Shown: positions 46,801-60,147, counted from the first letter of the stretch. The stretch: 64,000 nucleotides of DNA from Tetranychus cinnabarinus (GCA_022266195.1 WHVY01000001.1:3038001-3102000), one strand, 5' to 3'. The notes: generated from the sequence alone by a model not told the origin. Numbers and translations: made by a program.

Positions 46801-48289
46801 GGGTTTAAAATGAACAAGTCTAGTATGAGAAACTAATTTATTTGGTTTTCCAATTTTAGTTGATATTCCATTACTTCAAGGGTTATCTTTGTTTTAAAAA
46901 ATTTTCTGGTTAAGATGTAGACTTGAAATTAGCCTTGTAAGGATTGAATAAGGCAGACAGACTTCATTGTTATGGCAAGTTCAACCTTTGAGTATCAATT
47001 GGTTTTCAAGTTTTCCCTTTGTTTGCTTGAATAAGTTGAACTCAGAGTCAGCAAATTAATCTCGATGTAAAACATATTGAAAGAGTCAGTGTTGAGTTAG
47101 ATTTTGTTATAAGAAGAACAAAAAGCTTACAATGTTAACTTGATTTTATTTCTTCTTTTTTCTGTTCCATACGTTACTTTTTTCATCATCTCATCATAAA
47201 TTCTATCTTCAGTGAAGCTCAACCTCTCTTCAATCCATTAATGACCCAGATAAATACATATTTACATGGTTATTCCCCTTAACACCATTGTTGCCACTCC
47301 ACCGATCTCAATACCTTTTTACCGAGTTTTCATTTTCTCTACTTTTTTTATTTCTGTTATCATTTTGACTCGCTATAAATTCACTTTTTGTTTTGCTTGG
47401 TTCCTTAATTGTGTTTTTGTTGTCTCTTTGTTTTTTTTCTCCACCGTCATCATTATCATCATCACCATCAACAACAACATACAATTAAATACCAATGGAA
47501 ATAAAAGGAGGAGACAAAATTGTCTTCCTGTTGACTGCTTGACTTGCCCATCAACATGCATTGAGTTTGCTTCTCATTTTTTGGTTTACAAACAATAGTT
47601 AATGATTTAGTCAGTGGTTTGTTAATCTAACAACAATTTTAACTATCTGTGACTCCTATTCCACTCATATTTCTTGATGTAATCACTTGGTTGAAATCTG
47701 AATTTGCAAAAGCAAAAACCCGTTTTCCATTATTTTAATGGGAACCTTTGAAGAATATGTTTTTAAGCTTATCCCACTTGTGCTGCACGAGGTTTACCTA
47801 AATGCGATTTAAATTTACCAATTGTTTTACTTGATTTGCTGGTGTTGCAACAGCTAATTAACATTTGATAGTGAATTACATTTGAAATTCGTATTTTGTA
47901 TTTTGAACGTTTCTCTTTTCATTTTTGTGCAACTTTTGCCTTTTAAAATTGTAATTATTGAGATCATTCATTTTGAACTTAGATTTCTACCTTAACAAGT
48001 GACTCGACCTCATCACAACATAGCATGTAAGTTTATTTCTCTTCTTGATCCAATGCTTTCCATCATTTTCAGCAAATCTATCACAATTTCATTCAATTAT
48101 AAAATACCGGTCACATTAAATGATGTAATAGTTTTTTCTTGTATTTGGTTGACCCTTAGTCTTGTTGAATTTAACCGTTAGTTTATCTGCTATTGGCCAT
48201 TACCTTGTTTATATAAACCATGATTAACAGGGCATTCAGATTATTGCCATGCTGAAAAATATCAATCAATGTTGAAAATCAATAAAAAT

Positions 48290-48328
48290 GGAAAACCGCG
48301 CCCGGCATCAGCGCCCCTAGCGGTTTCC
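48290..48328. promoter_or_regulatory. GC-rich dyad upstream of OSR1-like kinase
   Basis: GGAAAACCGC and GCGGTTTCC flank a GC-rich centre (CCCGGCATCAGCGCCCCTA), which stands out in AT-rich surroundings about 210 bp upstream of the kinase ATG. The right half (CCGCTAGGGGCGCT on the minus strand) resembles a CTCF-like core with one base missing. Functional meaning is unknown. Confidence 0.35.
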
Positions 48329-48538
48329 TAAGTTGTAAAGATGTTTGCTTAGCAAATGCTTCCTCTTCTTGCTTTACATTTTGTTGTTAATTCTCTTCTT
48401 CTTTACCCATTTTTTCTGTGATTCTCATCCTCATCAGCTTCACCATCCTCACCATCAACTTTATTAACAACATCATCATCTTCATCTTTCTTATGGATAT
48501 CAAATTCAAGATTGCCATATAAACACAGTGTAAATACA

Positions 48539-51500
48539 ATGGATAATTCTTCCTCTTTGGGCCAATCAGGCAATAGTTGGCCCAATGGTAAGGATGATTA
48601 TGAGCTTGGTGAAGTTATCGGTGTTGGTGCAACTGCAGTGGTTCATTCTGCTTACTGTAAACCAAGGAAGGAGAAATGTGCAATTAAACGTATTAATCTA
48701 GAAAAATGGAATACCTCTATGGACGAGCTATTAAAAGAGATTCAAGCAATGACAGCCTGTAACCATGAAAATGTTGTCTCTTATCATACTAGTTTTGTGG
48801 TAAAAGAGGAATTATGGTTGGTAATTAAATTGCTTGCCGGAGGCTCCTTGTTGGATATAATTAAACATAAAATGAAAACAGAGGATTGTAAACATGGTGT
48901 CTTTGATGAGGGTACTATTGCTACCGTTCTAAAAGAAGTTCTCAAGGGACTGGAATATTTTCATAATAATGGTCAAATTCATCGTGACATTAAAGCTGGT
49001 AATATACTTTTAGGTGAAAATGGTGAAGTACAGATTGCTGATTTTGGTGTAAGTTCATGGCTTGCTACCGGTGGTGATCTCTCTCGACAACGATCCCGTC
49101 ACACTTTTGTTGGTACACCTTGTTGGATGGCTCCGGAAGTCATGGAACAGGTTACCGGATATGATTTTAAAGCCGATATATGGAGTTTAGGTATTACTAC
49201 CATTGAATTGGTTACCGGTACTGCACCTTATCATATTTATCCACCCATGAAGGTAAGAAGATGTATCATTTATTATCATCTTCACATTAATAATCTTCAA
49301 CACACACACACGACACAACAGCAATCAACAATTAACACCATTGATTTTATCATTATATTCATTGCTACTCAAGCTGTTCTACGACAGAGCTTTTCATTTT
49401 TTCATTCCAGTCATAAATTGTATCTACTTTTTTCCCTTTTAACATGCCACTGTTATCAAGGAAGTGTGGTTATCTATCATCCAGTCATTTAAACTTACCT
49501 TTTTCATTGAAAGGTCAAGGAAATTGAAATTAATAGAGTATTAGTGTATTAGGATATCCTTGATGGTGTGTGCTGCCATTTTTCTTTATTAAATCACCTG
49601 ATATCTGCATGATTCGTTTTCCTATTGGTACAGGATGTTAATCTCTTGTTGATGATACATTCTTCATTTGCACATTTCTATCTCGAATTGCAAATCTCAC
49701 ATTTTTGTAGTGTCCAATTCAAAGTTATCAATAGATTTAGTTTATTACACTTTTACAAGCAAAGGAAATATTTTTTCAAAATATTGTAAAATTCAGTGGT
49801 AATAATCAATTTTCACTTTAATCACTAAGCTTATTGAAGAATGTTTGAGGTATGCACTTGCTGCCAATATGCAAGGAGAATTTGATTAACAATGATTGAC
49901 GTACAACTTGTTTGCTATCTCGTTACTTATTGAATATGCAATAACATGACTTGTTTCTTTATAAAGCATTGTATAAAGCAACTTTTGCATGTGTTGACTC
50001 TTTGATGTGTTAATAATTTGCTTACTCAAATCACTTATTGATTTATTTACAACTTTTCATCATTTTTTCTTCAACATATTTAGGTATTAATGCTTACTCT
50101 TCAAAATGATCCTCCAACTCTTGATTCGGTTGCTGAGGAAAAGGACCAATACAAGAATTATGGTAAATCTATTAGGAAATTGATCTGTGATTGTCTACAA
50201 AAGGATCCGTCGAAAAGGCCAACTGCAACTGAGCTGCTTAAGCATCCTTTCATGAGAAAAGCAAAGGATAAAAAGTATCTTGTTCAAAATCTTTTACCTT
50301 GTGCTCCAAGCATCGAGGAAAGAGCCAAGAAAGCTAAAAATGTTAAAAGACCACCAGGAGCCAGCGGGAGACTACACCGGACAGAAACAGGGGACTGGGT
50401 TTGGTCATCAGATGATGATTCCTCCGATCCAAATGACGCCAATAAAGACTCATCAGCCAATTCATCAGTTGGCTCCGGAACCCAGCCAAATAACAATAAG
50501 ATTGATAATAATAATTCAGCGTCACCTACAACAACCAATAATAATATAAATAATAATGCTAGTAGTAGTAGCACCTCCGATAATATCATTGATATTAACA
50601 ATGTAGAAAGTAGTCAAAATGGTGTAAAAAATAACCAAACCTCCTCCTCTGCCTCCTCCTCATCCTCAACCTCTCACGAAGTGCCTTCAAATGCCAATCA
50701 AGGCCCGCAAAGTGGATCTGATTCCTGTGGTAGCAATAATCCTGCTCCATCGCCCCAAACTATCAATCTTGTTCTAAGAATAAGAAATTCACAAAAAGAT
50801 TTGAACGATATTCGTTTTGAGTATTCTTCAGACAGAGGTTAGTCAATGTTTAACTTTGATGTTTACCTTTTTCAATGTTTAATTCAAATGGTTTCTTACA
50901 AATCTTGTATTTTTTATTTACACAGATACTGCTGAAGGAATTGCCCAAGAGCTTGTCCAAGCCGGATTAGTTGATAATCGTGATGTGATAACCGTTGCCT
51001 CGAACCTTCAAAAGTTGATAGAGACCAACTTCGAGCAAAATATTTCTATGAAAAATGTGATCTTTGCTTTGGTTAGTAAATGTTTTTCATTCATTTCATC
51101 CTACTTTGTACTCTTCTCAGGTCAATCAGCTTTAACAGACTCTTTCGTCTCACCTTCATTCTCATGTACTTTATAACATTTTCAGTTATTTACAGACTCT
51201 TCCGCATCCATAGCACTCAGATTCTTCCTCATTTCTCGCCCTATTATGATATTTTAACTTGATTGCTTTCAACACCTACGATTTTTTGCACTTTACCCTT
51301 TATCTGAGGCAATATATATTTTTCTTTATCTTGCTGAACTTCACTCAATAAGTGTAAAAATTAGGTAAAACAGGGAAACCTGATTTCTTTCAGCTAATTA
51401 TTCTGAGAGTTTTAAACTCAAGTTTCAAGGCCACATGTTTCATGATACTATTTGATTTGAGTGTTTTAATCTGATGAAAATTTTAAAGTCAGCAAACAAA

Positions 51501-52669
51501 AAGACTATTCTTCAGCTATTCCATTGAATTTTGTACGTAGATGTATAGCCACGAGAAAAAAATCAACAACTACGCATTTTCATCAACACTGCAATTGTTG
51601 AGGAAGTCAATTCTCTTTTCGCAGACAACTCTTAAAATTCACGATCATCACTCAGTCTGATTCACTCTCCCTTCTCTCTCTTTCTCCCTCTGTCTTCTAG
51701 TCATTCATTCAGTCTTTCATTCTTTTACTTTCTTCCTCCACCATGCCAACTTAAAAAATGAATAAGAGTAACAAAAAAAAGGAATAATCAAGTATTATTA
51801 TTAGTCTTATTGTAAAACAAGTTTCAAAAAATTACTAGCGTCATATTGTTAACAAACCGTTTGTTTCAAAAGAAGCTTTCATGTTACAATAATAGAGAAT
51901 GAGTTTCTATTTTATTTTAAATATCAATTGTCTAAGTTATCGGACGAAAATGTATCAATATTTAAAAGGGAAACTTTGATGATGAAAGGTAACCTATGAA
52001 AAAATTGACGTCTTCAATGCCTTTTGTAGTTCATTGTTATAAGCACAATTGATGTGAAACTCATTCTCTCAACGTTCACAATGATGAATTCAATTTTTCA
52101 GTTTAAAGATATCAACTCATAATTTTGTCTTATCATGACTTTAACACTGTCTAGTATTGATCTATTGGTTAACTGCCAGTCACATTGTATCTTCTTTTGT
52201 CTATTATATCCAGAAAAAAATAGGTCAATCACAAGGAAAAACCTCTCAAATCTTAATGTAGTTTATTTTGCATAAAAGTTAATATCAGACTAACATTGTT
52301 CAACCATCAAAATCTAGTCAAAACATATCAATCTCTAGCCATCTCTTGTATCGTACATTAAACCAACTAAATCGATTATTAATTCGTTTTATGGTTAATT
52401 CTTATCAGTTGAAGTTTCTTAATCTAATTGACAAAAGCGTTTCATTGCTACTTCTCATCTCAATTTTTGTTTACCATTACTTTATTTAATCCATCAATTA
52501 CTTTCATCTTTTTCTTCCCATTAACTATTATAATGTTTTTTACTCTGCTTTTTACTAATCTTGTTTTTTTTCTTTTCCATTCCAGAGCCATGATAATAAC
52601 GGAGATGAGAAAGAAGTACCTGATGAAAAGCTTCTCATCGGTTTTGCTCAACTTTCTATTGCAGATTGA
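48539..52669 (+). CDS. OXSR1: OSR1/SPAK (frayed) Ste20-type kinase, four exons
   Basis: Exons: 48539-49252, 50084-50837, 50926-51071, 52586-52669, giving 565 residues (human OSR1 527). The kinase domain has the G-V-G-A-T-A-V-V loop, C-A-I-K-R-I-N-L, H-R-D-I-K-A-G-N, D-F-G and the activation segment T-F-V-G-T-P-C-W-M-A-P-E, whose first Thr is the WNK target in this family. S-G-R-L-H-R-T-E-T-G-D-W-V-W is the S-motif. A Ser/Asn-rich linker follows, then the CCT domain (I-N-L-V-L-R-I-R-N-S-Q-K-D-L-N-D-I-R-F-E-Y and L-L-I-G-F-A-Q-L-S-I), which binds RFxV/I peptides in WNKs and cation-chloride cotransporters. Role: WNK-OSR1 control of NKCC/KCC transport and cell volume. The linker is longer and far more Asn/Ser-rich than in vertebrates. 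The chosen ATG follows a short 5' leader; an upstream exon could extend the N-terminus (see findings). Confidence 0.97.
49253..50083 (+). other. OSR1 intron 1 (831 bp)
   Basis: Donor GTAAGA and acceptor ATTTAG. Reading through it keeps the frame open for some 80 codons of low-complexity sequence, but the family-conserved P-P-M-K-V-L-M-L-T-L-Q join requires its removal. Confidence 0.85.
51072..52585 (+). other. OSR1 intron 3 (1.5 kb)
   Basis: Donor GTTAGT and acceptor TTCCAG separate the two CCT-domain exons. It includes CT-rich stretches near 51660-51740. No embedded gene is supported. Confidence 0.8.
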
Positions 52670-55600
52670 AAGTTAACTCTGTAGATAATATAGTGTACAT
52701 CCTTTTCCTAACTCCTTCCTATCTCTATCGTTCACCCAGTAAACCAACTATTTTATTTCTTAAGATAAAGAACTGTATGCTTGCATCTCTTTCTCTTGAT
52801 TCTTTATGGCCTCAAAAAAGTGAGCATTTCATTATCATCTAAATGGATATATTGCTTACAAATTTTCACATGAAGACTCACAAAAACACACATATTATAC
52901 ATATAACATACATACATTCATATATGAGCATACATTTATTAATAAATGCGTTGAACAAAAAAATTCATTAAACTAAATGCTTGAATTTTGCAGTTTCCCT
53001 AAAATTAAATCATGTTCACTTCTAGCTTGTTATTCATCTAATTTTCTTGTTTCTCTTTCTTTAGACCCAAAATATATCTCCAAATTTTCACCAAAAACAA
53101 CCAACAATGAAACGGATAGAGAGTTGTCTGAATACTAAATCAAGAAACTCGAGCAATTGAATTTGAGATCAAGAAAAATCATCTGCTGCCACATATGGAA
53201 AGAATTGAATTATAAATGGTTTTTGAAGACATAAAACCATTACAAGTAATTAGGGATTCAATCGGATGAAAGAAGCAAATCAAGTTATTAATAAACAGTG
53301 TTGAAGGAAGTAAAACCTTGATCGATCCTGCATTTTATTTATTAACCAAGTTGCAACTTAAAACACAGTTACAAATCTATACTTTTTAAATTAATCATAA
53401 TTTAGCGATCTGTTTATTAACGATTAATTTAGCTTACTGTTGATACATCAACAAGAGATCATTTTGCTTGAATCTGTTTCACTTTAGTATGAAAATAATC
53501 AATAGTGTTATTATTAGTAGCTGGACATTATGTTTGTCTCATAATTCAACTTGCCACCGTCCATTATGTTTGATAATGTGATTGATTTAAAAGCTCGAGA
53601 TTATGATTGTCAACTTGCCATCATTGAATCATGTTTATTTCATGATATTATTTATTTTTTCATTTTCTCCATTTTCTCAGTTTTTAGGGGCAACAAAAAG
53701 CAAACTGACAAAATTTTTTGGCCTCATCTAATGGAATGGAAAGAAATCTGAAAAGAAGCAAATCTTTCATGTGATTGAAACCAAAAATATAATAAGCTGT
53801 AAATGTCCACAGAAAATGACCAGCATCTTTACATCGGACAATAGATTCACAAGAAAGAAGCAACCAAGGAAAAAGCAACAAAAAGAAAGGCAAAGCAAAA
53901 AGTGATAACTTGGTCTTGTTTTGTCAAATTTTGTTTCTCTTAACATTATTGTTGTCCTTCATGATGAGCCCAAGAGAGCAAAAAAAGACTCAGATTCATC
54001 TTTTTTTTCACAATCATCTTTTTTGTGAACAAAGTCAGTTCAAGGATTCACTTTGAAGCAAAACAGACAATTGATGATCCATTTTTAATAAATTTCATAG
54101 TAAAAAGGATAAAAGTGAAAGAAACATTCACAGAATGAGTTAATTGCCGTTAACATCATTTGATGTTATTAGCAATTTTTGTGCTCATCTAACATCTACA
54201 AGCCAAATAATTTCATTAATCCAGGGCTTAACTCTGTAAAAATGAAGTTTCCTTTTTTAATCTTAACAATGTCAACTTTAAATTAGTATAATAATAGTGT
54301 TGTTGAACAGTTGTAAAGCAAATTTCAATTTTTACCCATGATTTATGATGATGGCTTGAAATTTTGTGAGCAACAAGAGTTGAATTGATTAATCTCAAGA
54401 GTTACCTTCTAAAGTTAGATTAGCAAAAATGTACAACCAGCGTTATCTGAATTGAAAAATACACTCACCAGGAAAAAAAACAACATTGAACAACTCAAAT
54501 TGAAATTAAAAGTGTATTCAAAGTAGTTGTTATCATTGTAAAGGCTGATTGAACAAGCTTGCCAAAGGGAAAGAGTTCAGTGCAATTGTTCACTTTAAAT
54601 AATTAATAACAGTTGAACAAGCTTGAACCAGAACTAGTCCATCTTACTTCTGTTAATGATAGTTATTTCAATAGTTGAACTTGCTTATGATAAGTAGACT
54701 CTGGAGTAAAGTTGTTCATCTTTACATGGAACAATCATTAAGAAAAGTTAACATTTTTCAGGCCAACACTTAATTTAATGTACAAGAGTGAAGTGGAAGG
54801 AAAAAAAACATGAATCAAAAGTGAGTTAACAAATTGATGTTTAAATGAGAAACTTTTCTGATGAACATGATCATCTGTGGCCATTATTCAATGTCGACCC
54901 TTGGATAATATTAATATAAACAGTTGATTGAATGTTCACTGTATAATGGTGAGTATGATTGTTGTACTGATGTGATGATACGAGATGAAGAGGACATTGG
55001 ATTGGTAATCAGAGGAAAGCTCAAGTGTCAATACAATTGTTATTTTCATGATTTCCTCTGTCAACAGATGAAATTGGATGACAATCAAAATGTTGCCCTA
55101 AAATATACACATTTTTTGTTTGTCTTCAAACTTCAGACTCACCTACATTTCAATTTAACTTGATTTATCTCTTTTTTTCAGCTTTCAATCTATTTTCGAT
55201 CCTTTCACATCTTTAACTAATTGAATTGGTAAGACATTACATGAGATTCACCTGAACCATTGGCGTAAAATATTTTTATTTTGCTTGTAAATGGTAACTA
55301 TTCACTAACGAGAATAACTAAAAATATGTTTTTGGGTTTACTTTAAGAAAGGTTATTTTCATATAAACCCATCGTTAATGACAAATCAAAACAAGTATTG
55401 AATGAAATTTGAACAAGTATTTGAAAGAAATGAAGTTCAAAGAATTGGATAATTTTCAATCTAATTTGACTCTATTCAATGTTTTTAATTCAATATATTA
55501 ATGATTTTTTTTGAAAAAAAGGTTTTCTTTACAAAATTAGTATCTTATTATGTGATTTGTGGCTAGTAAACCATAATATCTGGTCTTATATTGAATCGAG

Positions 55601-58600
55601 TAAACCATAATTTCTTATCAATTGGATAAGCTAATTGGCTAATTTTGAGGCAATGGAAAAGGTTAAAAAGATTGACCTTTAGATTCCATGTTATTGACCG
55701 GAAAATTTAAAAAACATAATTATACGTTTCTATTGTTTCAATGTTTCTATTTATTTTGATGAGAGCTTGTTTCTCTGAATAACATCAATCCAAATATCTT
55801 TTAGCGCTCTTTCAATGAATAGACTCCATGTGATTTGATCGATCTTTAAACATCTTACTTTAACATTGTTCAGCCTCAAAAGGAAGTTCATCATGAAATA
55901 TAATCAGTGGCATTACAATATTTGATTCTAGATACAGCATGGAGTGTTTCCATATTTCGGCTTCATCCATTTCTAATTCATAAATTTGATTCATACACTC
56001 AACCTAAATCTGAACCAGATAAGGTTCCAAGTTAATCCGTCCTTCTCAACACCCAAAGTTACCTTTTAAAAACTCAACTCAACCCAAAAGAGGATCTCAG
56101 AAGTTGCCTAGTTTGTCAACTTTTTTCAAACATATCTCATGAATGGAAATTCAAGTGAAACATCGAGTTTTTCAGAATCGACAGTAAACTAGGTAAAATC
56201 AATTTTCAAAGTGATCTGGAAATAGGAATTTCGACATTCTCCCAAAACTCTTGATGGAATGGTTTCATCCACATTTCCCAATCACAATCAATATTGTTCA
56301 TCTTCGTCTACATGCAAGTATCATCCATAAAAAAGTAAACCTGACAAAAAGGCAACTTGAAGCACCATTGAGCACACATGTTATCAACTCAAGTCAATGT
56401 TTGCTTTGAGGGTTAAAATTATGAAATTAGACAAATTAATAAGCGATCAATAAACGGAAGGAAATTGAATGGCTGAAACTCATTTGATCAGGTTAAAAGT
56501 TGATCAAATTGTTCAATGTTTGTCTAGTTGATGTTATTGTAATCGCCTACACTTTTGTACACTTTACTTGCGCATCAACTCTCAATGGGTTAAACTTGTT
56601 TCTTTCTTGATCATCTCATAAATAATTTAACTGATGGATCAAACTGATGATGATGATGATGATCAAGTTAAACATGATAATTATAATGATAATGATGATG
56701 GTGATGAGAAGGAGGAAAAAGTTGTCAACAAGAATGAAACCCGAGTAAAGAGAAAATGAATGAGAAAGGAAAACATGTTATCATAGTCGAACAGTAAACA
56801 ATTGTTAAATTGCGGCCATTCTTTCCCTTCAGGGAATATCAATACAGAATATCTATTTATCTTGACCATTCCCATCATGATCAAGTACATTTCAACAGTC
56901 AATCATTTCCGCTTCCCGACACTGTCACCGTTCGACTCTTTACTATAGTGAAGTTCAGTAATAAACTGTTCAATGACTGAAAGGAGAAGAACAAGAAACC
57001 AGAATCATTTTCAATTGTTTATCGATCATTTTCATCATCTCACCATTTATCATTCAAGTCACTTTGTTGATAGACAGTAACAATTGACCAGTTTTGTTTT
57101 CACCGATTTTTTATTTCTTTTTCTGTTTCTCAACAATCACACCAATAATGGACATTATCTCCGTTTAATTCAATGAATGGTCATATTCAATGACTATTGA
57201 CCATTCAGGTCAGGTAATGGTTGTAATCAATGATCTTTTCGATCTACTTTTAATTGTTATAAGTGGTCAACTTAAACATTTTGTTTTCCAGTTAAGATTT
57301 GTTTCACCTTGACTTTGTGTTTACGTTCAAATGGTTTGGACCAAATTAACCTTTAAATTAACCAGAATAATGAGTGTTTACAGAGCAACAAAAATTGGTT
57401 TTGAACCGAGTTTTGCTGTTTATCTTTTACTTTCCGCTTTTATTACTCATCCAAATTTAGGTTCATCAATCAAAAGCTTACAATTTATTAGCAAATTAAC
57501 AGCAATTTAAGGCTATTAACTTGAGCTGAGCAGTAAACAAATAAATATTTTTAGCTGCGAAGTTTTACTCTGAATTGGATTGATAAAAGGAAGAGCACAT
57601 TTGTTTCAATGAAAAGAAACTAATTTGTGGCGATTCCATTTGTAATGATTAATTGTTCATTAGACTATTTATTAATAAAATCAGCCTTTTCATCATTGCA
57701 TGTTTGTGCACATTAGTTTACATAATCAATCTGAACATCATCAGGTAATTGTTCATGAATGATGTAAAATGTAAACTAAATTGGGAAAAGGTTTAAATGG
57801 TTCAATCTCTGGCAAGAAAAAGTGTTTCTTCATTTCACCAAATATCAATCTGAATGAATCAACATTTCACCTTTGATATGGACGAGTGGGAGTAAGATGA
57901 AGAACTAAGCTTGATATATGATGAGAGGAAACTCGCATTTATCATAATGAAAACAAAATCAACTGATGTTTAGCAAAGATAAATTTTCTGTTGAGAGACG
58001 AACTTCAGAACTGGGTTAGCCACACATTTGTTACGCAACTCTTTACCAATGTAGTTTTTAAAAAATGAGCAACACGCATCAGCATCAGTATTACAATTTA
58101 GCCAGCAACTCAATAACCCAATCTAATCATATCCAGAACTACTTGAACTTTTCTAACCTTGAAACTTTTCTTAAAATGAAAAAAATTTAAACGCACTCTA
58201 GAAGGATAAGAAGGGTCTATATAATCAGTGCCTCTTAATGCTTGTGGGTGCCTCAAAACTTGTCATGTCAATGGTGTTTTGGTTTAAACGGTTTACACTT
58301 AAAATTTGATTAGCATTAAACATTTTCATAGCTATTATTAATATTTAAACGTGATGAATTGCTTTCCAATAGAATGTCATTTTGCTCTACAAAAAAGTAT
58401 TTCCATGTTGTAGATTCACTGTTCGATGGTCAACATATGGTTGCATCTTGATTGTTTTGATTATTATTGTACATTATTACATGGAAAAAAAAGATATAAC
58501 AGAAGGTAAATAAACTTGTTGGTGTTGTGTGTCAAGCATGACAATGTAAACAATGTTTCAGCTTTTCTGTTTTATAGTCTTCTATTTCATCTGACAAACA

Positions 58601-58864
58601 ATAGAAATAATTTGCTGATTAAATTTAGCTAAATCGTAAATGATTAGTCTTTACTTTCTAGGCAATCAAGTAGAATGTAATTTAGACCATTTTACTTCAG
58701 AGAAACTTTCCTTACGGTAAGGTACCCTGACCGATCTTACAATAGATTATCATGAATACACTTTTGAACTTTTGCAAATTGTAACCTTTTGCGCGCTAAC
58801 TCTGCACACAATGTCATCAAAGTGAAAATTAACACTGGCGTCTATATGAAAATAAAATAAGAAG
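52670..58864. other. Long interval between OSR1 and the transposon cluster
   Basis: 6.2 kb, AT-rich. It begins with the OSR1 3'UTR region. It contains a (GAT)n run at 56645-56662. ORFs at 53551-53751 and 54924-55163 have non-ATG starts or biased composition and no partner exons. No RNA gene or element was recognised. Confidence 0.5.
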
Positions 58865-58866
58865 TA

Positions 58867-60089
58867 AAGGGTGAGGCATAAGTCGGGTGACAAATTTAAA
58901 CCGACTAATAAACTGGTTAAAATGAGGATTAGGTTAAGAAGTTTAGGTTTCTCAGATTCACGAGAATGTGCTCTTTCATTTGGTATATTGTTTTTGAATA
59001 TTCATCAAACAACATGAGTAAAAAACGACAAAAAGATGAACATATTTATTCTCGTGTGTGCCAATTTTACTTAGAAAATGGTGAAAATAAAATTCAACTG
59101 TCAAACACTTCGTTATTGAAGGTATTCCTCGGCAATCAATATACCGAATGATTAATAGATTCCTGGAAACAAAATCTGACAATTATAAACCAATAACAGG
59201 TAGGCCAATTTCAGTATTAAATGATAAGAAATTGAAAAAAATTGATAAATTAAAGTTAGGTTATAGAACTCATCGACAAAAAGTTTGTCCAAAATACGTA
59301 AAAAATCAACAAGAAAGATGTAAGAAAGGGGCAAGAAAAATTTATGAGAAAATGTTGCGTGGTAAGGTTATCGTTATGGATGACGAAACTTACGTTCCCG
59401 TTGATCCAAACGATATTCCTGGTGCTAATTTTTTCTCAGCTAAAGATCTGAATAATTCTAATGATGATATAAAATTTAAACCCAAAAAAAAGTTTTTTGA
59501 AAAATTTCTTGTTTGGCAAGCTATCGATAGTTCAGGTAATGTTTCGAAACCTTACATAACCAAAGGTACAATTACAGGGGAAGTTTATGAGAAAATTCTC
59601 AAGGAATATCTAATTCCTTTCATAAAACAACATCACAAGCTTGATGATGTTTTATTTTGGCCTGATATGGCTAGAGCTCACTACAAAGAGAGCGTTCAAA
59701 AATTTCTGAAAAATGAAAAAATTGAGTGCGTTTCATGGCAAGATAATACACCGAACATGCCACAAGGTCGACCAATAGAAAAATTTTGGTCATTGTGTAA
59801 GTCAAAATATGCTACTAGAGCTCAACCAGCTAAATAAATTCGAGGTTTTCAACAAATTTGGACCAATATATCAAAAATAGTATCGAAAAACTCCGGCGTT
59901 AACCTAATGAGCAACCTTAAATCAAAGCTCCGTAAAATATGCCGCAATGGCCCACTTTCGATAATTTGTTAACAATAATTGCAGAAAAAGATATGAACTA
60001 ACGATAGATCCAAACCTTTTTTCAAATGATCAAATATTAACCAAGATATTGACAATTAAAGTTTGTCACCTGACTTACGCCTCACCCTT
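58867..60089 (+). mobile_element. Mariner-like (DD37E-type) transposon, about 1.2 kb
   Basis: TIRs: left starts AAGGGTGAGGCATAAGTCGG, right end in reverse AAGGGTGAGGCGTAAGTCAG, agreeing over about 30 bp with few mismatches. TA dinucleotides flank both ends (58865-58866, 60090-60091), the target duplication of Tc1/mariner elements. Inside is a mariner transposase with two disabling changes. The well-preserved termini and near-complete length suggest a fairly recent insertion or one that could still be mobilised in trans. Confidence 0.9.
59014..59972 (+). pseudogene. Mariner-family transposase, frameshifted and with a premature stop
   Basis: An N-terminal part starts at ATG 59014 (M-S-K-K-R-Q-K-D-E-H-I-Y). 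The frame then shifts by one base in or near the A-rich stretch 59080-59095; beyond it the helix-turn-helix G-I-P-R-Q-S-I-Y-R is in the frame of 59148-59837. Catalytic residues are D in V-M-D-D-E-T-Y-V, D in F-W-P-D-M-A-R-A-H-Y, and E in P-Q-G-R-P-I-E-K-F-W, with 37 residues between the second D and the E. A TAA at 59835-59837 interrupts the frame, which would otherwise run to TAA at 59970-59972. Pseudogene by these two lesions, unless they are sequencing errors. Confidence 0.88.
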
Positions 60090-60147
60090 TAATCAAGTTA
60101 TTTTCATCGTGATTTAGGATGAATGGATCCAATTTTTAAACCTAAAT

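Larger units (their letters stand above)
40403..48538. other. Long interval without a supported gene
   Basis: 8.1 kb of AT-rich sequence. It includes an ACCGGT site 364 bp upstream of the RDH-like ATG (40766-40771), a Ca/Tc-rich CATCAT-type tract (41537-41640), a short ATG exon candidate with a GTAAGT donor (41912-41950), a 96-bp fold-back (43585-43680), a 22-bp palindrome (43815-43836) and a small GC-rich dyad (48290-48328). Much of the right end is presumably the 5' flank or first intron of the OSR1 gene. The remaining ORFs have no supported start or splice partners. Confidence 0.5.

Noticed and set aside
49253..49492. Extension of the OSR1 first exon past 49252
   Set aside because: Low-complexity translation; the family join P-P-M-K-V-L-M-L-T-L-Q needs the splice at 49252/50084.
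50284..50601. Leu-rich antisense ORF opposite the OSR1 linker
   Set aside because: Arises from the Asn/Ser repeats read in reverse.
54924..55163. Cys-containing ORF in the long interval after OSR1
   Set aside because: Begins with a non-ATG codon and has no acceptor/donor pair or recognised Cys spacing.
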